Shown in pieces: positions 44,716 to 54,408 of a stretch of 64,000 bases of DNA; position 1 is the first letter of the stretch, and every line of letters begins with the position of its first letter. The stretch spans positions 496,001 to 560,000 of the forward strand of contig CAXXOH010000003.1 in NCBI GenBank assembly GCA_963675185.2, written 5' to 3'. This DNA comes from Ilyobacter_A sp963675185. Its GTDB lineage: Bacteria; Fusobacteriota; Fusobacteriia; Fusobacteriales; Fusobacteriaceae. The notes beneath the pieces were generated by a model, which was given only the letters and a program-made list of their open reading frames with translations, ran no database searches and had not been told where the DNA came from. The position numbers and the translations under genes are program-made.

Positions 44716-45936
44716 TTAGGCTGATTTTATCACCACAGCTTTTTTATTATCAAGAACAGCTTCTTCTGTGATTACTATTTTTTCTACCTCAGAATTCGAT
44801 GGTATTTCAAACATCAGCTCAAGCATTACCCCTTCCATTATAGCTCTCAGACCCCTAGCACCTATCTTTCTTTTCAGCGCTAACTTTGCTATCTCTATAA
44901 GGGCATTTTTCTCGAATTCCAACTCTACTCCTTCTAATTCGAAGAACTTTTTGTACTGCTTAACAAGTGAGTTTTTCGGTTCGCTAAGGATATTTACAAG
45001 AGCTTGTTCATCTAAGCTTTCTAGTGTAGCTATAACAGGTAGCCTTCCTATAAGTTCCGGGATTAGTCCTGATTTAACCAGATCTTCCGGAAGAACTCTT
45101 TTGAAGATTTCGCCCTCGTTTTCGCTTGTTTGGCTGCTAACTTCAGCTCCAAAACCTAGGACCTTCTTGTTTGTTCTCTCTTTTATTATTTTTTGTAATC
45201 CCTCGAATGCCCCTCCAACTATGAACAAGATATTCTTTGTGTTTATCTCTATCATAGGTTGGTGCGGATGCTTTCTTCCACCTTGCGGTGGCACATTTGA
45301 GACCGTACCTTCAATTATTTTTAAAAGGGCTTGCTGCACTCCTTCTCCGGATACATCCCTTGTTATGGAGACATTCTCAGATTTTCTGGATATTTTATCT
45401 ATTTCGTCTATATAGATTATACCCCTTTCCGCAGCTTCCACATCCATATTGGCAGCCTGTAGCAGTCTGACAAGGACATTCTCCACGTCGTCCCCCACAT
45501 ACCCGGCTTCTGTTAATGTGGTAGCATCGGCTATTGCGAATGGCACATTTAGTATTTTTGCAAGGGTCTCTGCAAGCAGGGTTTTACCGCTACCTGTAGG
45601 TCCTATAAGTAGTACGTTGGATTTTTGAAGTTCCACATCCTGGCTTTTCCCAACATTGTGTTGTATTCTTTTATAGTGGTTGTATACAGATACTGCTAGT
45701 ACCTTTTTTGCCTCTATCTGACCTATTACATAATCATCTAGTTTTTGTTTTATTTCTATAGGTTTTAAAAGGTTTACCTCACCAAATTCTTCCTCAGCCT
45801 CAGGTGAATAGCTGAGCATTTCGGCACAAGCTTCTACGCATTCGTCACATATAAATGCTTCCGGTCCCGAAATCAGTTTACTTACTTCAGATTCTTTCTT
45901 ACCGCAAAATGAGCAGTGTGCTTCATGGTTCTTCAT
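44716..45936 (-). CDS. clpX: ATP-dependent Clp protease ATP-binding subunit ClpX
   Basis: A 406-residue protein with an N-terminal C4 zinc finger (CSFCGKKESEV...CDECVE), AAA+ Walker A GPTGSGKTLLAE, Walker B IIYIDEIDKI, and the GFGAEV-type IGF loop region that docks ClpP. It unfolds tagged substrates and feeds them to ClpP. Its ATG overlaps the stop of clpP by one base; the order tig-clpP-clpX-lon is widely conserved. Confidence 0.97.
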   Translation of the reverse strand: MKNHEAHCSFCGKKESEVSKLISGPEAFICDECVEACAEMLSYSPEAEEEFGEVNLLKPIEIKQKLDDYVIGQIEAKKVLAVSVYNHYKRIQHNVGKSQDVELQKSNVLLIGPTGSGKTLLAETLAKILNVPFAIADATTLTEAGYVGDDVENVLVRLLQAANMDVEAAERGIIYIDEIDKISRKSENVSITRDVSGEGVQQALLKIIEGTVSNVPPQGGRKHPHQPMIEINTKNILFIVGGAFEGLQKIIKERTNKKVLGFGAEVSSQTSENEGEIFKRVLPEDLVKSGLIPELIGRLPVIATLESLDEQALVNILSEPKNSLVKQYKKFFELEGVELEFEKNALIEIAKLALKRKIGARGLRAIMEGVMLELMFEIPSNSEVEKIVITEEAVLDNKKAVVIKSA

Positions 45937-46529
45937 TATTCATTCTCACCTCTCAAACTATAAAAAACCTTATCTATAATACCATAATCTTTGGCTTCTT
46001 CTGAGCTCATAAAGTAGTCCCTTTCCGTATCCCTTACTATTCTTTCTTCTGATTGTCCGGTGTTTTTAGAAAGGATCTTTGTTGTCAGCTCCTTCATTCT
46101 CAGTATCTCTCTTGCTTGTATCTCTATATCAGTTGCTTGGCCCCTGGCTCCGCCAAGAGGCTGGTGTATCATTATTCTAGAGTTCTCCAGGGCGTATCTT
46201 TTTCCTTTTTTACCCGCTGAGAGTAGCAGTGATCCCATGCTGGCCGCCTGACCTATGCATACAGTAGATACATCTGGTTTTATGTAGTTCATGGTGTCGT
46301 ATATAGCCATACCTGATGTTATAACCCCACCAGGACTGTTTATATACATTATTATATCTTTTTCAGGGTCTTCTGCCTCTAAAAAAAGTAGTTGTGCCAC
46401 TATTGAGTTGGCTACTTGATCATTTATCTCTGTTCCCAAAAAAATAATCCTATCCTTCAAAAGTCTAGAATATATGTCGTACATTCTTTCCCCTCTGCCT
46501 GTGTTCTCTACTACTGTCGGATTAAACAT
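45936..46529 (-). CDS. clpP: ATP-dependent Clp protease proteolytic subunit ClpP
   Basis: A 197-residue serine peptidase forming the heptameric chamber. The catalytic Ser is in GQAASMGSLLLSAG, the His in RIMIHQPLGGARG and the Asp in RDTERDYFM. Normal length; the N-terminal propeptide is short (MFNPTVVENTGRGER). It lies between tig and clpX on the same strand. The 150 bases towards tig hold a TTTAGGG/CCCTAAA hairpin with no T-run. Confidence 0.97.
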   Translation of the reverse strand: MFNPTVVENTGRGERMYDIYSRLLKDRIIFLGTEINDQVANSIVAQLLFLEAEDPEKDIIMYINSPGGVITSGMAIYDTMNYIKPDVSTVCIGQAASMGSLLLSAGKKGKRYALENSRIMIHQPLGGARGQATDIEIQAREILRMKELTTKILSKNTGQSEERIVRDTERDYFMSSEEAKDYGIIDKVFYSLRGENE

Positions 46530-46680
46530 AGTCCCCCCTAAATAATTTATTTAGTATTTAATGTTGAATTAAATTGTTCCACATTAAGTACAAAACATCA
46601 AACATAAGTAGCTTTAGGGACAGAAATATCTGCCCCTAAACCACTCTATTTTGATTTGTAAACCTCTCAGTTACTTCTAC

Positions 46681-47970
46681 TTATTTTGCAGCTTCCACTA
46701 TTAGATCAACTGTTTTTTGCATTGTAGTTTCTACTTTAACGTTTTCTAAGAAGTTGTCTAGGCTTCCTGCTTTTGTTAGCTCTTCTTTTAATTTATCTGA
46801 TTCCATGTTATACATTTTAGCAACATCTGCTACTTTACCTTCTAATTCTTCGTCAGATACTTCAACATTTTCAGATTTAGCTATTTCACCTAGGATTATG
46901 TCCATTTTCACTTTTGCTGCAGCCATTGGAGAAATTTGGATTTCCATAAGGTCTTGAGTCATACCAGTCATTTTCAAGTACATATCCAAGTTAGCTCCTT
47001 GCATTTTTAACTGTTGCTCCATCTCAGATATTCTAGCTTTTATCTCTCTTTGAATCATTGAATTAGGTATTTCTACCTCTGTATTTTCAGAGATTTTTTG
47101 AAGTAGCGAGTTTTTATATGCATTTTCTATCCTTGCTGCTTCTCTTTCTTTAATTTCTTCAGCTTTTTTAGCTTTTAGGTCTTCCACAGAATCGTACCCA
47201 TTATCTTTAGCGAACTCGTCGTTTAGCTCAGGTTTTTCAACTACTTTTATAGCGTTTACTTTTACTTTAAAAGTAGCTGGTTTACCAGCAAGATTTTCTG
47301 CGTGGTAAGTCTCAGGGAATGATACGTTTACTTCCCCTTCTTGACCAACTTCATATCCTACTAATTGATCTTCGAATGTATCGATGAATGTTTTAGATCC
47401 AAGTTTTATTTCGTGCCCTTCAGCTTTACCGCCGTCAAAAGCCTCTCCTTCGATGAATCCTTCGAAGTTTATATCAAGGGTGTCTCCCATTTGTGCTTTG
47501 TAACCTTCAGAAGCCTCTTTTAATTTCGATTGGGCCTCTAGCATTGTGTTTATCTCTTGCTCTAGAAGTTCATCTGTAATTTCGAAGTTTTCTTTTTCAA
47601 CTTCTAAACCTTTGTACTCTCCTAGTTTAACTTCTGGGTAAACTTCTACAGTAAAAGTTCCTTGGAATTTATCCTCTTCTAAATTAGCCTCTACAGATTT
47701 TATGAAATCAACTGGCTTGATATTTGCATCTTTTATTACTTGCTCGTAGTAAGCTTGAAGTAATTTGTCAGTTACTTCCTCTTTTATAACGTCTGCAAAT
47801 TGAGCTTCTATAGTAGAAAGCGGTGCCTTCCCTTTTCTAAATCCAGGGATATCAGCCTTTGCTTGTATGTTTTTTAGAACTCCGCTTTTAATATTTTTTA
47901 CTTCGTCTCCCTCAACTTTTAAAACTATTTCTACTGTTGAATTCTCAAGTTTCTTTAATTCGTAAGTCAT
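46681..47970 (-). CDS. tig: Trigger factor
   Basis: A 429-residue ribosome-bound chaperone. The N-terminal ribosome-binding motif is in IPGFRKGKAP. The FKBP-like prolyl isomerase domain (about 150-245) has GDTLDINFEGFIEGEAFDGGKAEGHEIKLGSKTF, and a helical C-terminal arm domain follows. Codon use (many GTA, GAA, CTT and few rare codons) suggests high expression. It is placed upstream of clpP-clpX-lon as in many bacteria. Confidence 0.96.
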   Translation of the reverse strand: MTYELKKLENSTVEIVLKVEGDEVKNIKSGVLKNIQAKADIPGFRKGKAPLSTIEAQFADVIKEEVTDKLLQAYYEQVIKDANIKPVDFIKSVEANLEEDKFQGTFTVEVYPEVKLGEYKGLEVEKENFEITDELLEQEINTMLEAQSKLKEASEGYKAQMGDTLDINFEGFIEGEAFDGGKAEGHEIKLGSKTFIDTFEDQLVGYEVGQEGEVNVSFPETYHAENLAGKPATFKVKVNAIKVVEKPELNDEFAKDNGYDSVEDLKAKKAEEIKEREAARIENAYKNSLLQKISENTEVEIPNSMIQREIKARISEMEQQLKMQGANLDMYLKMTGMTQDLMEIQISPMAAAKVKMDIILGEIAKSENVEVSDEELEGKVADVAKMYNMESDKLKEELTKAGSLDNFLENVKVETTMQKTVDLIVEAAK

Positions 47971-48012
47971 CTGTTCCTCCTTGTTATTTTTATCTATAAT
48001 TTTTAAAATTGT

Positions 48013-49728
48013 TTACTTTGTGAAAACTTCAAAGAACTCGTCTTTGAAACGAAGGTCTTTTAACCTTATCTGCAATATCTCCTCACCATTGTACTTTACC
48101 TTTTCTGGGTAGTACACTATATCGAATTTTTGCAGCGACATCATCTTTTCATCTATCTTATGGGCGAGGTTGAAGGCCACGGCAGAATATATCCTGTCCT
48201 TCTTCTTTATATAGGTCTTGAAATGTCTATTTTCAACTCCAAATTTTTTCACCTTTTCGAAGCTCAAGTCCCTATCTAAAAATACCGGCTGCTGGTTCTC
48301 TAGCCCGTAAGGCGATAAGATCCTCAGGTCTTCTAGAAATTTATCATCTATTTTTTCAAGTGGAAATTCATAATCTATTCTAAGAACCCTTTTCTCGTCT
48401 GCATTGTTAAGTTTTTCAATGTAATCCCCTATTCTGGTTTCTATCTCTTGGAGATTTTCTAGCTTTGCTATGAACCCGGATGCCAAATCGTGCCCCCCGA
48501 AACGTACGAACTTCTCCTCCATGCTGGTCAAGAGATTAAATATGTTTACCCCCTCTATACTCCTGCACGAGGCCTTGCCCATGCCGTTTTTTATGGCCAC
48601 AAGCATGGTGGGCACATTGTATTTAAAGGCCAGCCTAGAAGATACAACACCTATTATTCCAGGATGCCACGACTTTGACTTCAGGAAAAGGTATTTAAAA
48701 TCCTCGTTTTTCTTCGTTATCTCACTGTCTATCTCATTGAAAATTTTTCTCTCTAGTTTACGCCTCTTTTTATTGGACTTCTTCATCTCCTCGATTATGT
48801 TGTATATTAGGAAGTCGTCCTGCTGCAGGAAAAACTCCACACCTACCTTAGAGTTCCCTATCCTCCCAAGTGCGTTCAGGAGCGGGGATATGAAGAAACT
48901 TACGTCCGTCGTTGTGAGGTCCTTGTCTTCTAATTTCAGGTATTTCAATAGGTATACCATACCCTTTATCTTTGTGTTTCTTATAACTTCAAGACCTTTT
49001 TTTATGATTATTCTGTTCTCGTCTATCATGGGGACAACGTCAGCCACTGTACCTATCATAATTACATCCAGATAGTCGTAAAGCTTCTCCAAATCCTCAT
49101 CTAGCTTTATGTAGACAGCCTGTGCCAGTTTAAAAGCTACGCCGGCACCTGATAGGTACTTGAACTGGTAATTTTTGCTGAACTTAGGATTTATTATTAT
49201 TACACCCTCGTCATTTTCATCTTTCACCATTTTATGGTGGTCAGTTATAACTATGTCTATACCGAGTGATCTAGCATACTCTACTTCGGATTTCGAGTTT
49301 ACCCCTGTGTCCACCGTGATTATCAGCTTTCCATCACTATCATGTATTTTTTTTATTGCCTCTTTGTTAAGTCCATAGCCTTCATCCATTCTGTTTGGGA
49401 TATAGTAGTCCACATCAATGCCTATCTGTCTAAAAACAATCGTCAAAAAAGCTGCTGCTGTTATTCCATCGACATCGTAATCCCCATATATAAAAAGCTT
49501 TTCTCCACTATTTTTGACTTGGATAATTTTAGAGACAACTTCTTCCATTTTCTCAAACTTGAAAGGGTCCCTAAGCCTAGAGATGTCAGGGTTTATATAT
49601 TCCTCTATCTTTTCTTTTGTCTCTACGCCCCTGTTCAAGAGAAGCTTAATTATATTTTCAGATAGTTGATACTCCTCGGCTTTAGATTTCACCAATTGGT
49701 CATCAAACTCACTATATTCCCAATGCAT
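48013..49728 (-). CDS. recJ: Single-stranded-DNA exonuclease RecJ
   Basis: A 5'-3' exonuclease of the DHH superfamily used in RecF recombination and repair. Motif I is YGDYDVDGITA, motif II VDTGVNS, motif III ITDHHKM, plus the DHHA1 GGHDLASG motif at the C-terminus and an OB-like tail. About 571 residues, near the normal length. ATG at 49728 fits the AGAGGTG site better than GTG at 49734. It follows rbfA with almost no gap and forms the end of the rimP-nusA-infB-rbfA operon. Confidence 0.95.
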   Translation of the reverse strand: MHWEYSEFDDQLVKSKAEEYQLSENIIKLLLNRGVETKEKIEEYINPDISRLRDPFKFEKMEEVVSKIIQVKNSGEKLFIYGDYDVDGITAAAFLTIVFRQIGIDVDYYIPNRMDEGYGLNKEAIKKIHDSDGKLIITVDTGVNSKSEVEYARSLGIDIVITDHHKMVKDENDEGVIIINPKFSKNYQFKYLSGAGVAFKLAQAVYIKLDEDLEKLYDYLDVIMIGTVADVVPMIDENRIIIKKGLEVIRNTKIKGMVYLLKYLKLEDKDLTTTDVSFFISPLLNALGRIGNSKVGVEFFLQQDDFLIYNIIEEMKKSNKKRRKLERKIFNEIDSEITKKNEDFKYLFLKSKSWHPGIIGVVSSRLAFKYNVPTMLVAIKNGMGKASCRSIEGVNIFNLLTSMEEKFVRFGGHDLASGFIAKLENLQEIETRIGDYIEKLNNADEKRVLRIDYEFPLEKIDDKFLEDLRILSPYGLENQQPVFLDRDLSFEKVKKFGVENRHFKTYIKKKDRIYSAVAFNLAHKIDEKMMSLQKFDIVYYPEKVKYNGEEILQIRLKDLRFKDEFFEVFTK

Positions 49729-49738
49729 ATCCACACCT

Positions 49739-50092
49739 CTAATCCTGTATATCTTTTAGAAGTTTAGAGATTTTTACAGCATGCTCTATACTGTCGTCTA
49801 AGTGTACCCTTATCTCAGGAACATATCTGATATCTATATTTTCAGAAACCACTTTTCTTAAGTACCCCTTTATTTCGTTAAGCCCCCCCAAGACCTCATT
49901 GACGTCTAGAGGATTTTCCCCCACGGGCATAATGCTGAAATAAACGTCGGCAAACTTTAAATCGGGGGTTATTCTGACTTTAGTCACAGAGATAAGTCCT
50001 TTTATCTTCGGATTTCTTATTTCCCCGTAAAGGGTCTTGGATATGACCCTAGAAAATTCCTTCTCTATTCCCGCCAATCTTTTTTTATTCAT
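49739..50092 (-). CDS. rbfA: Ribosome-binding factor A
   Basis: About 117 residues, a single KH-like domain (RLAGIEKEFSRVISKTLYGEIRNPKIKGLISVTKVRITPDLKFADVYFS) acting in 30S maturation at the 16S 5' helix. The start at ATG 50092 gives the usual N-terminus MNKKR; TTG at 50110 has no ribosome site. It is placed between infB and recJ. Confidence 0.94.
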   Translation of the reverse strand: MNKKRLAGIEKEFSRVISKTLYGEIRNPKIKGLISVTKVRITPDLKFADVYFSIMPVGENPLDVNEVLGGLNEIKGYLRKVVSENIDIRYVPEIRVHLDDSIEHAVKISKLLKDIQD

Positions 50093-50164
50093 TTTATCAC
50101 TTCTTTCCAACCTTAAATTATTTTAAGTGACTTAAATTATACCAGAAAAGGGAAGCCTTTTCCA

Positions 50165-52261
50165 CTATTTTAAAGTTCTTTGGATCTCTTCTATTGCATA
50201 AGCTTCTATAATATCCCCTTCTTTGATATCATTGAAGTTTTGTATACCAAGACCACATTCCTGTCCTGCTACAACCTCTTTGGCATCATCTTGGAATCTC
50301 TTTAGGGAAGCGAGCTTACCATCATACACAACTATACCGTTTCTAAGAACCCTTATATTAGCATCCCTGTTAACTTTACCGTCAACAACAACACACCCTG
50401 CTACGTTTCCAAGCTTTGTAATTTTGAAAACTTTTTTGATCTCTATTCTTCCAAGATAAGCTTCTCTGTATTCAGGTTCTAGCATTCCTGTAAGTGCCTT
50501 TTCGATCTCCTCAGTGATGTGGTAGATTACATTATGTGTTCTTATTTCTACCCCAGTTTTATCAGCCTCTTTCATAGCTTTTGTTGTAGGTCTTACGTTA
50601 AATCCTATGATTATCGCATCAGAAGCCTCTGCTAGTTTAACGTCGCCTTCAGAAATAGCCCCTGAAGTCGCCTGGATTATGTTTACTGCAACCTCATCAG
50701 TTGAAAGTTTGTAAAGAGATTCTTTAAGGGCTTCAACTGAACCTTTAGAATCCGCTCTTATTATCAACTTAAGCTCTTTTATCTTGTCTTCTTCTAGCTG
50801 CTGAGAAAGCATCTCAAGAGATACATGTTTTTTCCTGTTTTGTTCTCTTAACTTTCTTTCTTTCGTCATTTCCTCAACTATTCTCTTGGCATGTTTTTCA
50901 TTTTGAATCACATAAAGTATGTCTCCTGCCTCAGGGACTATGTTAAATCCTACTATTTCTGTAGGCTGAGAAACTTCGATCTGGTCTACCCTTTCTCCAC
51001 GGTCGTTTAAAAGAGCCCTTACCTTACCAGATGATTCACCTGCTACTATAACGTCCCCAACTTTAAGGGTCCCCTCTTGGATTAAAACGTCAGCTATAGG
51101 TCCAACTTTTGGGTCTAGCCTGGATTCTAAAACTATACCTTTAGCTCTTTTGTTTGCATTTGCTTTTAGCTCAAGTATCTCAGAAGTTATTAGAATAGTC
51201 TCTAAAAGTTCATCCAAGTTTTCACCGAATTTCGCAGAGATTTCAACAAACTCAACATCTCCACCCCACTCTACAGAGACTACTCCATGTTCCATAAGTT
51301 CCTGCTTAACTCTCATAGGATTGGCATCAGGTTTATCTATTTTGTTTACCGCAACTATTATCGGTACGTCTGCTTCTTTTGCATGGGATACAGCTTCTAT
51401 TGTCTGAGGCATTACCCCGTCATCCGCAGCAACTACAAGTATAGCGATGTCTGTAACCTTCGCCCCCCTTGCCCTCATATCTGTAAAGGCCTCATGTCCA
51501 GGAGTATCTATAAATGTTATCCTTTTGCCATTTTTTACTATTTGGTAAGCACCAATTTTTTGGGTGATCCCACCAGCTTCTCCTTCGGCAACACTTGTTT
51601 TTCTAAGTGCATCCAGAAGTGAAGTTTTCCCGTGGTCAACGTGACCCATTATAGTGATTACAGGAGCTCTTTCAGCCAAATCAGATTCTCTGTCTGGAAT
51701 TTCAAGGTCGAACTTATCACCGAATGCAATTTCAACCTCTTTTTCCTCTTCTACTAGCACATCATAAGTCATAGCCAGCTCTTCAGCTAGTGCATAAGAT
51801 ATTGGACTGTTTATTGTAAGCATTTCCCCTTTAAGGAACAGCTTCTTTATTATCTCAGTGGCAGGTACCCCGAGTCTTTCCGCAAACTCAGATACAGTTG
51901 TATCGTCTTTTACTTTTATTATTTTAACCCCGTCTTCTTCTATTACTTTTTCTTCTTCGAACTCCTCGTTGCTTCTTACAACGAAATCGTGTCTTCTAGC
52001 TTTTTTCTTTCTGCTCTTTTTCTCTTTTTTGTCAGGTTTCTCCTCATCATCAGCAGACTCTTTCACCTTAACTTTTTTCTTTTTCTTTTTCTTCTTATCT
52101 TCCTCTTGACCAGTTTCACCAAGATTCTCCTCTATAAACTCGATCTCTTCCTCTGTAAGCCCTGATAAGTGCGACGACACCTCTACCCCCATGTCATGTA
52201 GTACTTTTAAAAAATCTTTATTTGAAATTCCGTGTTTTTTTGCTAATTCGTGTACTCTCAA
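50165..52261 (-). CDS. infB: Translation initiation factor IF-2
   Basis: A 698-residue protein. A short N-terminal IF2N domain (RVHELAKKHGISNKDFLKVL) and a Lys/Glu-rich linker are followed by the second IF2N motif and the G domain with GHVDHGKTSLLD, DTPGHEAFTDMRARGA and NKIDK, then domains II to IV. It recruits fMet-tRNA to the 30S subunit. TTG start after AGGAGGTG. The linker is short compared with E. coli. Operon position after the YlxR-L7Ae gene is standard. Confidence 0.97.
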   Translation of the reverse strand: MRVHELAKKHGISNKDFLKVLHDMGVEVSSHLSGLTEEEIEFIEENLGETGQEEDKKKKKKKKVKVKESADDEEKPDKKEKKSRKKKARRHDFVVRSNEEFEEEKVIEEDGVKIIKVKDDTTVSEFAERLGVPATEIIKKLFLKGEMLTINSPISYALAEELAMTYDVLVEEEKEVEIAFGDKFDLEIPDRESDLAERAPVITIMGHVDHGKTSLLDALRKTSVAEGEAGGITQKIGAYQIVKNGKRITFIDTPGHEAFTDMRARGAKVTDIAILVVAADDGVMPQTIEAVSHAKEADVPIIVAVNKIDKPDANPMRVKQELMEHGVVSVEWGGDVEFVEISAKFGENLDELLETILITSEILELKANANKRAKGIVLESRLDPKVGPIADVLIQEGTLKVGDVIVAGESSGKVRALLNDRGERVDQIEVSQPTEIVGFNIVPEAGDILYVIQNEKHAKRIVEEMTKERKLREQNRKKHVSLEMLSQQLEEDKIKELKLIIRADSKGSVEALKESLYKLSTDEVAVNIIQATSGAISEGDVKLAEASDAIIIGFNVRPTTKAMKEADKTGVEIRTHNVIYHITEEIEKALTGMLEPEYREAYLGRIEIKKVFKITKLGNVAGCVVVDGKVNRDANIRVLRNGIVVYDGKLASLKRFQDDAKEVVAGQECGLGIQNFNDIKEGDIIEAYAIEEIQRTLK

Positions 52262-52276
52262 ATTTACACCTCCTGT

Positions 52277-52795
52277 TTACAATAACCCACGCGCTACTTT
52301 CTTACTTTTTATTCCCACAGCATTTACCTCTTTTTTGCTAAATATTGCCCCTAGGTTCTGCTTGTCGGAGAAGTAAGCGTAATTTATCTTTTTTTCCTCT
52401 AGTATTCTAACTAATTTTACATCATTTTTTTCACTTATGTCGTCCGCTATGATGACGAAATGAATTTTGTCTATTTCTTCAAAAATCATCTTTATCCCAA
52501 AAACAAGGTAATCCGAACTCTTCATAGCGCTCAAAATATTAAGATAGTCTTTTTTCTCTTTTTTTAAAGCCGCCATCATTTTGCCAAGCTCTTCAATGCT
52601 GATATTGTATTTCTTGTGTTTTGCCAGCCTGTTTATACAATTGGCGTCCTTGCAGACATAAGCTCCACGTGCCTGTATAGCCATATTTTTGTCGAACACA
52701 AACTTCCCCTTTTTCTCGGCGAACCTAAAAAGCTCGTCCTTCGACTTTTTACTCCTGCAAATTACGCAGGTCCTCTCGGGATTATTCTGCGACAT
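52277..52795 (-). CDS. YlxR-L7Ae fusion protein
   Basis: 172 residues. The N-terminal half is a YlxR/DUF448 domain (ERTCVICRSKKSKDELFRF, GRGAYVC-type motif as ARGAYVCKDANCINR). The C-terminal half (about 85-172) is an L7Ae/YlxQ-like RNA-binding domain (LVFGIKMIFEEIDKIHFVIIADDISEKN...NLGAIFSKKEVNAVGI). In Bacillus these are two adjacent genes (ylxR, ylxQ) between nusA and infB; here they are one. ATG at 52795 has a good AAGAGGG spacing; it overlaps nusA by 14 bases. Confidence 0.88.
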   Translation of the reverse strand: MSQNNPERTCVICRSKKSKDELFRFAEKKGKFVFDKNMAIQARGAYVCKDANCINRLAKHKKYNISIEELGKMMAALKKEKKDYLNILSAMKSSDYLVFGIKMIFEEIDKIHFVIIADDISEKNDVKLVRILEEKKINYAYFSDKQNLGAIFSKKEVNAVGIKSKKVARGLL

Positions 52796-53840
52796 TTTCA
52801 CCCTCTTGAATTTTTATATCGACTCTCAAGCCGGTCAACTTGGCAGCAAGCCTTGCATTCTGACCATTTTTACCTATAGCAAGGGAAAGCTGACTAGGTT
52901 CAACTACTACTCTTGCAGTTATTTCATCCTCTAGAAGTTCTACTTTTCTCACTTTTGCCGGGCTTAAGGCGGTGGCTACAAACTCCTCACGGTCGTCCTT
53001 CCACTCTATTATGTCTATCTTCTCGCCGTTTAATTCATCGACTATATTTCTTATTCTCAGCCCTTTTTGCCCTATACAGGAACCAACGGTGTCTATCTCA
53101 GGGTTAGGCGAGTAAACTGCCACCTTAGACCTTGACCCAGCTTCCCTGGCTATACCTTTTATCTCTATAGAGCCGTCACCGATTTCAGGTATCTCTATCT
53201 CAAAAAGTTTCTTTAGCAAGCCTTCGCTTTTTCTAGAGATGATGATTTTAGGGAATTTATTAGTCTTCTCTACCTCTACAACGTATATTTTTATCCTGTC
53301 TCCTACTCTGTAAAGGTCAGATGCAGATTGCTCAACAACAGGAAGCACAGCCTCCACACCGTCGAACTCTATATACACATTTTTTCTCTCATCGATTCTT
53401 CTTATTATGCCGTTTATTATATCGCTTTCTTTTTCTTTGAACTTTTCGTATATATAGTGCCTCTCCGCTTCTCTTACCTTTTGGATAACTATCTGCTTCC
53501 CATTCTGGATAGCATTTCTCCTGAACTCCTCGCAGTTAACCTCAACAGTTACCTCGTCACCATAATCGACGTTCTTTTCCACGGCCTGCGCATCTTCCAG
53601 CGATATCTCCAGGCTAGGATCATAGACAATCTCCACTACCTCTTTAGTCGCGTAGACCTTTATTTCCCCAGTTCCCCTGTTTATTGTAACCTCTACGTTC
53701 TCATCTTCTCCGTAATTCTTCTTATAAGCCGCCAGTAAAGCCTGCTCAACAGTCTCTAGTAGACTCTCTTTGCTGATCCCCTTTTCTTTTTCAAGCTGGT
53801 CAAGGGCTTCTAAAAAGATCTCATAATCTTTCTTTTTCAT
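52782..53840 (-). CDS. nusA: Transcription termination/antitermination factor NusA
   Basis: A 352-residue protein with N-terminal polymerase-binding domain, S1 domain, and KH1-KH2 (SRSKVAVYS...VGSCIGQKGLRIRNIV and IGKNGQNARLAAKLTG). The C-terminal acidic repeats of E. coli NusA are absent, as in Bacillus. It modulates pausing and intrinsic termination, and may control its own operon through the leader terminator upstream of rimP. Confidence 0.96.
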   Translation of the reverse strand: MKKKDYEIFLEALDQLEKEKGISKESLLETVEQALLAAYKKNYGEDENVEVTINRGTGEIKVYATKEVVEIVYDPSLEISLEDAQAVEKNVDYGDEVTVEVNCEEFRRNAIQNGKQIVIQKVREAERHYIYEKFKEKESDIINGIIRRIDERKNVYIEFDGVEAVLPVVEQSASDLYRVGDRIKIYVVEVEKTNKFPKIIISRKSEGLLKKLFEIEIPEIGDGSIEIKGIAREAGSRSKVAVYSPNPEIDTVGSCIGQKGLRIRNIVDELNGEKIDIIEWKDDREEFVATALSPAKVRKVELLEDEITARVVVEPSQLSLAIGKNGQNARLAAKLTGLRVDIKIQEGENVAE

Positions 53841-53854
53841 TTTTAACCTCCCTA

Positions 53855-54331
53855 CTATAAATCTTCAAATTCAAATACCAGATTTGCTTTCTTTATCTCA
53901 GAAAATGGAATCTCAAGAGTCTTTTCCTCTGTTTTAAGAAGTACTGTACCGTTTTCATATTTCTCGATAACCCCAGTCCAGTTCCTCGAATCGTCCATCT
54001 TGTGCTTCAACAACAACTTAGCCTTTTTACCAGTAAACCTCTCATAGTCTCCCTCTTTTTTAAGCGGTCTTTCAAGGCCAGGAGACGATACCTCCAAGAA
54101 AAACTTGTCCTGTATCAGCCTGTCGATGTCATCCTCTACCTTAGAGCTCAGTTTAGAGCAGTCTTCTAAGCTTACTTCGTCATCCTCTTTTTCTATATAT
54201 ATCCTCACATACCAGTACCCACCGTCTTGAAGATACTCAACATCTACAAGCTCAAGTCCAAAAGCTTGGGCTGCCGGCATGACTATTTTCTCGATTTTAC
54301 CAATTATCTCCTCCGTATTTATCCTAGACAA
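53855..54331 (-). CDS. rimP: Ribosome maturation factor RimP
   Basis: About 158 residues with the N-terminal alpha/beta domain (GLELVDVEYLQDGGYWYVRIYIEK, SLEDCSKLSSKVEDDID, FFLEVSSPGLERPL) and a C-terminal SH3-like domain. It binds the 30S subunit during assembly. TTG at 54331 follows GAGGTGAT and gives the normal N-terminus MSRINTEE; an upstream TTG at 54352 lies inside the leader hairpin region. It is the first gene of the operon. Confidence 0.93.
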   Translation of the reverse strand: MSRINTEEIIGKIEKIVMPAAQAFGLELVDVEYLQDGGYWYVRIYIEKEDDEVSLEDCSKLSSKVEDDIDRLIQDKFFLEVSSPGLERPLKKEGDYERFTGKKAKLLLKHKMDDSRNWTGVIEKYENGTVLLKTEEKTLEIPFSEIKKANLVFEFEDL

Positions 54332-54350
54332 AAAAATCACCTCACTTATC

Positions 54351-54379
54351 AAAAGAAAAAGCGGGTCAACTGACCCACT
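54351..54379 (-). terminator. Leader terminator of the rimP-nusA operon (candidate attenuator)
   Basis: On the minus strand AGTGGGTC and GACCCGCT form an 8-bp stem with loop AGTT, followed by TTTTCTTTT, about 20 bases before the rimP start. It lies downstream of the promoter, so the only operon it can control is this one. Confidence 0.7.
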
Positions 54380-54408
54380 TTTTTTGAAAACATTTATAAT
54401 TTCAACTA

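Noticed and set aside
44768..45415. 215-codon frame antisense to clpX
   Set aside because: Shadow of clpX with Ser-rich low-complexity translation and no independent signals.
48470..49075. 201-codon frame antisense to recJ
   Set aside because: Shadow frame; recJ motifs on the other strand are unmistakable.
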